Assembly (NCBI RefSeq): GCF_004214895.1
Contig: NZ_CP035952.1
Coordinates: 2,118,501-2,182,500 of the forward strand
Length of the DNA: 64,000 nucleotides
Source: Pseudomonas tructae
GTDB taxonomy: Bacteria; Pseudomonadota; Gammaproteobacteria; Pseudomonadales; Pseudomonadaceae
Direction of reading: 5' to 3'
The notes beneath the pieces are model-generated. The model was not told the DNA's origin. It saw only the letters and a list, made by a program, of their open reading frames with translations, and made no database searches. The position numbers and the translations under genes are program-made. Shown here piece by piece: positions 60,576-64,000 of this stretch (the first letter of the stretch is position 1; every line of letters begins with the position of its first letter).

Positions 60576-60582
60576 AAACCAA

Positions 60583-61443
60583 TCAAGGTAACTCGATCCT
60601 TTCAATTTCCCCCGGCACCGTCGGCCAGTCCCCGGCCGCCCAGCGTGCCCGCGCCTGTTCGATCAGCGCTGGATCACTGGCAACGAAATTCCAGTTCATG
60701 CGCCGCGGCCCATCCAGTGGCGCACCGCCAAACAGCACCAGTTGGCTCTCGCTGTCGGCATACAGGCTCATCTCTTCGCCGGATGGCAAGATCACCAGGC
60801 TGCACGGCTCGATTGCCTCATCGTTCAGGCTGACTTCGCCGTCCAACACATACAATGCACGCTCGGCGTGTTCAGTGGGCACCGTCAGGGTCGTGGCGGC
60901 CTGCATCTGCACCAGCGCATACAGGGTTGGTGACAGCACCGGCACCGGTGATTGCAGGCAAAAACCGTTGCCGGCAATCATGCGAATGCTGACCCCGAGG
61001 TTGTCACTGACCGGCAAGCTCGCCGCCGGGTGATGGCTGTAGTGCCCCGGGCCTTGCTCCTGGGCTTTTGGAGAGGCCAGCCACACCTGCAAGCCATGCA
61101 GGCGCGAGCGCTCTGTCAGCAAGTCGGACGGGGTGCGCTCGACATGGGCAATGGCGCTGCCAGCGGTCATCCAGCTGACCTCGCCGGCTTTGACTCTCTG
61201 GTCTGAACCCAGGCTGTCCTTGTGCTGGATTTCGCCTTCGAACAGGTAGGTGAGGGTCGACAGGCCGATGTGCGGGTGCTGGCGGATGTTCATGCCGCGC
61301 CCGGTCGGGTAATCGGTTTCGAGCATGTGATCGAAGAACACAAAGGGCCCGACGCTGCGGCACTGGGCCGAAGGCAGGGGGCGCAGGATGGGTTGGCCTT
61401 CGACCGATTCGGCGCGAGGGCGGATGACCAAGGGACTGCTCAC
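60583..61443 (-). CDS. Pirin family protein
   Basis: A 286-residue double-cupin pirin. The N-terminal cupin has the metal site in HPHIGLSTLTYLFEGEIQHKDSLG and later HVERTPS; these residues would bind Fe(II). Bacterial pirins can be quercetinases or regulate metabolic enzymes; the role here is unknown. Faces the dienelactone hydrolase gene across a REP-like element. Confidence 0.92.
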   Translation of the reverse strand: MSSPLVIRPRAESVEGQPILRPLPSAQCRSVGPFVFFDHMLETDYPTGRGMNIRQHPHIGLSTLTYLFEGEIQHKDSLGSDQRVKAGEVSWMTAGSAIAHVERTPSDLLTERSRLHGLQVWLASPKAQEQGPGHYSHHPAASLPVSDNLGVSIRMIAGNGFCLQSPVPVLSPTLYALVQMQAATTLTVPTEHAERALYVLDGEVSLNDEAIEPCSLVILPSGEEMSLYADSESQLVLFGGAPLDGPRRMNWNFVASDPALIEQARARWAAGDWPTVPGEIERIELP

Positions 61444-61544
61444 GGTGTGCTCCAGGCCTGGGGGAGGGTTCTTGTAGCATAACCTGCTGAACTGCCAGGT
61501 GTTGAGGTCGGTCTACCTTGTCTGAAGCGGCCAACAAGGAGCGC

Positions 61545-62555
61545 ATGATGATTGTCAGGTATCTGGGCTGGGTGCTGGTGATGACGCTGTCGCTGCCGAC
61601 GGCGCAGGCGCGCGAGTACCACTACAGTGACGCGCACCTGCATTACGTGGATTTCTTTCAGGAAACCGCCGGCATGGATGCCTTGCTCAAGGCCATGGAC
61701 GCGGCGCGTATCGACCAGTCGATGATCTCCGGCATTCCCGTGGCCAAGAAGTGGCATGAGGACGAGCCCAAGCGCCCGCGCTACTACGCAGGCGACGATG
61801 CCGATGCCTACTGGTACAGCGCCACCGATATCTATGTCGCGGCGGCCCTGGAGAAGCTCGCCCCCGTGCAGCGCCAGCGCTTTCATCCGTTTCTCAGTGG
61901 CTTCAACCCGGTGGACAAGAATGCCGTCGCGCACATCGAGCGCATGCTCGAGCTGTATCCGGGCCTGTGGCAGGGCATCGGTGAAGTGTTTACCCGCCAT
62001 GACGACCTGACCGCGCTGACCAGCGGCGACACGCCGCGGGCCAACAACGAGGCCATGACCCGTATCTATCACCTGGCCGCCGAACAGGACCTGCCGGTGC
62101 TGATTCACTCCAACATTACCTCAAAGCGCGAACGCAACCCGTTGTACCTGGCGGAGATCGAAGAACCCCTGCGTAATCACCCGCACACCCGCTTCATCTG
62201 GGCCCATGCCGGCACCAGCATGGAAATCCATCGCCACCAGACCCAGCTCGACTTTCTGCTGCCGACGCTGTCACGGCTGCTGGAAGACTACCCGAACCTG
62301 TACGTGGATCTATCCTGGAGCGTCCTGCAGCCTTATCTGCTGGACGATCAGGGAAAACCAAGGGCGCAGTGGCTGGAACTGGTGAAGCGCTTCCCTGAAC
62401 GCTTCATGCTCGGCTCCGATGTGGTCGGGCGTTTCGCCAGCCTGGGTGAGCAGATGCAGGGTTTCGATGTATTTCTCGATGCCTTGCCGGCCGACATCGC
62501 GCAACAGGTCGCCCGCGACAACTTCCTGGCCGTACTGCCCAAGGCGCGCCCGTGA
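61545..62555 (+). CDS. Exported amidohydrolase-family protein
   Basis: A 336-residue protein with a signal peptide (about 1-22, ending TAQARE) and a TIM-barrel metal hydrolase of the amidohydrolase-2 family: metal motif DAHLHYVDFF, HSN in LPVLIHSN, HAG in FIWAHAG, and D in LGSDVVGR. Reaction unknown; export is unusual for this family. AAGGAG precedes the ATG at 61545. Confidence 0.87.
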   Translation: MMIVRYLGWVLVMTLSLPTAQAREYHYSDAHLHYVDFFQETAGMDALLKAMDAARIDQSMISGIPVAKKWHEDEPKRPRYYAGDDADAYWYSATDIYVAAALEKLAPVQRQRFHPFLSGFNPVDKNAVAHIERMLELYPGLWQGIGEVFTRHDDLTALTSGDTPRANNEAMTRIYHLAAEQDLPVLIHSNITSKRERNPLYLAEIEEPLRNHPHTRFIWAHAGTSMEIHRHQTQLDFLLPTLSRLLEDYPNLYVDLSWSVLQPYLLDDQGKPRAQWLELVKRFPERFMLGSDVVGRFASLGEQMQGFDVFLDALPADIAQQVARDNFLAVLPKARP

Positions 62556-62621
62556 CCGCTCTGTCATCAGCCTGTCATGCCGACGTCATAGCCTGCCGCC
62601 ATCAACCTGATGGAGTGCACT

Positions 62622-63086
62622 ATGTTTTCACATCGTTTCAGCGCCTTATGCGGGCTGTTGCTGGTCAGTGGCCTGGCCAGTGCCGAGGTTCGCGTAGCGG
62701 GCCCGGTGGAGTACGGGTTGTTCGAGACTCGCCACGAGAATTTCCAGCCCGGTGAGCGAGTGCTGACCCAGAGCAACCAGGCACTGCACCCCACCGAAGA
62801 CATTCCGGCACGCCTGGGCAGCAAGTTCGGCCTGCGCTACCGCCTGGAAGGCAAGGTCGCCGAAGACACCCCGTTGACCCTGCTGTACTTCACTCCAGGG
62901 GTGATCACCCCCGATGGCAAGCGCCATGACAAGTTCGAAGTGGTGCAGAAACTGGTGCCCGGAGCGGTCCAGGACGTGATGGCCTACGAGTTCACCGAGC
63001 ACCATGAAGTGGTGCCCGGGCAGTGGCATTTCATGGTCTTCCAGGGCGACCGCCTGCTTGCCGAGCAGCGCTTTACCGTGCGTTGA
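62622..63086 (+). CDS. Exported DUF3859 domain protein
   Basis: A 154-residue protein with a signal peptide (1-21, ending LASAE) and a DUF3859 beta-sandwich-like domain (VRVAGPVEYGLFE to LLAEQRFTVR). Function unknown. ATG 62622 has TGGAG six bases upstream; an ATG four codons earlier overlaps that site. Confidence 0.85.
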   Translation: MFSHRFSALCGLLLVSGLASAEVRVAGPVEYGLFETRHENFQPGERVLTQSNQALHPTEDIPARLGSKFGLRYRLEGKVAEDTPLTLLYFTPGVITPDGKRHDKFEVVQKLVPGAVQDVMAYEFTEHHEVVPGQWHFMVFQGDRLLAEQRFTVR

Positions 63087-63225
63087 GCCCCTGCGTCACT
63101 GGCGTCGCGATCACAAGGCCTTTTGATATCACGTTTTCGTCTTACGCAAATTTTCGCCGGGCCGATACCGTCTAGAAGCAAGGACTGCTGCGCGCTGTTG
63201 CAGCGCTTTTGGAGGGAGCCAGGAA

Positions 63226-64000
63226 ATGAGCTTGAGAAGCATGAATATCGCGCCCAGGGCTGGCCTGGGCTTTGGCCTGGTGGCGGCGCTGGTGTTTGCC
63301 TTGGGCGCCTTTGCCTTGATGCAGATGACCAGCATGCGCCAGCAGTCCGAGCAGGTCGACAGCAACTGGTTGCCCAGCGTCATATCGGTCGGCCAGATGA
63401 CCCAGGACATGCTGCGCATTCGCGCCTTGACCTTGCGTTTGCTGGTCAATCGTGACGCCGCAGCGCTTGAGCAGAACAAGTCGCGCATCGAGCAGATCAA
63501 GGCCGGGCTGGGCAAGGCTCAGCAGAAGTACCAGGCCCTGATCGTGCTGCCTGAAGAGCAAACCCTGTTCGACCGCTACCTTGAGCTGGAGCAGCGCTAC
63601 CTCAAGCTACAGGGCCAAGTGGTGGAATTGTCTTCTGCGCATCGGCTCGAAGAGGCCGTGGCCCTGGTCAATGGCGACATGAACCAGTTGGCAGACCAGA
63701 TGACCGCCAGCCTTAACGAGCTGATTGCGCTCAACAATCAGCATGCCAACACGGCGACCGACCTTGCCGAAGCCGTCTACCAGCAGGCGCGGGTCTGGGT
63801 GATTGGCCTGCTGATCGCCGCCGTGGTGCTGACGGTGGTGCTGGCCTTGACCTTGACCCGCAGTATCGTCCGGCCGCTGACGCAATCGCTGCAAGTTGCC
63901 GAGGTGGTGGCCACTGGTGACCTGACCCCGCAGATCACGGTGCAGGGCAAGGACGAGCCGGCCCGCTTGCTTGCAGCGATGAAGCAAATGCAGCAGAGCC
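63226..64000 (+). CDS. Methyl-accepting chemotaxis protein (3' end outside window)
   Basis: First 258 codons of a chemoreceptor. GGAGGGAGCCAGGAA precedes the ATG. Membrane segment 1 at about 13-33, a periplasmic four-helix-bundle ligand domain (about 35-188) with RALTLRLLVNRD, membrane segment 2 at about 190-212, and a HAMP domain beginning TRSIVRPLTQSLQVAEVVATGDLT. The signalling domain lies beyond the window. Ligand unknown. The frame stays open to the window edge. Confidence 0.92.
   Translation, partial: MSLRSMNIAPRAGLGFGLVAALVFALGAFALMQMTSMRQQSEQVDSNWLPSVISVGQMTQDMLRIRALTLRLLVNRDAAALEQNKSRIEQIKAGLGKAQQKYQALIVLPEEQTLFDRYLELEQRYLKLQGQVVELSSAHRLEEAVALVNGDMNQLADQMTASLNELIALNNQHANTATDLAEAVYQQARVWVIGLLIAAVVLTVVLALTLTRSIVRPLTQSLQVAEVVATGDLTPQITVQGKDEPARLLAAMKQMQQS

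Overview
This 64 kb window comes from a fluorescent pseudomonad, most probably of the Pseudomonas putida group. The DNA is GC-rich. It holds pyoverdine genes, REP elements with the core CGCGGGGCAAGCCCGCTCC, and the block gltA - sdhCDAB - sucAB - lpdG - sucCD - brnQ - htpG, whose order agrees with what I recall of P. putida KT2440. I see no rRNA, tRNA, insertion sequence, prophage or CRISPR array.

Region 1 (1-28.4 kb), iron acquisition and thiol/copper stress. The window opens inside pvdL, the synthetase that starts pyoverdine assembly. It is followed by a DUF417 membrane protein, a dsbD-dsbE-dsbG operon facing left and the divergent two-component system dsbRS. The pyoverdine genes then resume with pvdH (diaminobutyrate supply), a siderophore-interacting flavoprotein, pvdP (periplasmic tyrosinase for chromophore maturation), the pvdR-pvdT-opmQ export operon and a FecI-type sigma factor (probably fpvI). 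Three promoters (pvdH, pvdP, pvdR) carry an exact PvdS iron-starvation box, TAAAT-N16-CGT, and the siderophore-interacting gene has one with a single mismatch. The fpvI candidate has a Fur-box-like sequence. opmQ appears frameshifted between its lipoprotein signal and its mature part.

Region 2 (28.5-40.7 kb), mixed chromosomal genes: an orphan receiver-like protein without the phospho-acceptor Asp, an MFS transporter, the toxin-antitoxin pair mqsRA with its operator, ETF-ubiquinone oxidoreductase divergent from etfBA (with a PsrA-like operator), an extracellular solute-binding protein, two DUF4398/OmpA lipoproteins, a MocR-type regulator, and small envelope or unknown proteins.

Region 3 (40.7-53.8 kb), the TCA cycle: citrate synthase divergent from succinate dehydrogenase, then 2-oxoglutarate dehydrogenase and succinyl-CoA synthetase, all on the plus strand. 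Strong sigma-70 promoters can be read for gltA and sdhC. Structured leaders sit before sucA and sucC, and a repeat lies before lpdG.

Region 4 (53.8-64 kb): brnQ, a DUF599 protein, a small Ala-rich lipoprotein, two PaaI-type thioesterases, htpG with a readable sigma-32 promoter, a dienelactone hydrolase, a pirin, an exported amidohydrolase, a DUF3859 protein and the start of a chemoreceptor gene cut by the window end.

Most of the window is well-known core metabolism and pyoverdine biology. I did not find a clearly undescribed multi-gene system. The leads most worth following are the dsbRS/dsbDEG cassette inside the pyoverdine region with its paired direct repeats, the opmQ frameshift, the degenerate receiver protein and the PsrA-like site on the ETF-QO promoter.
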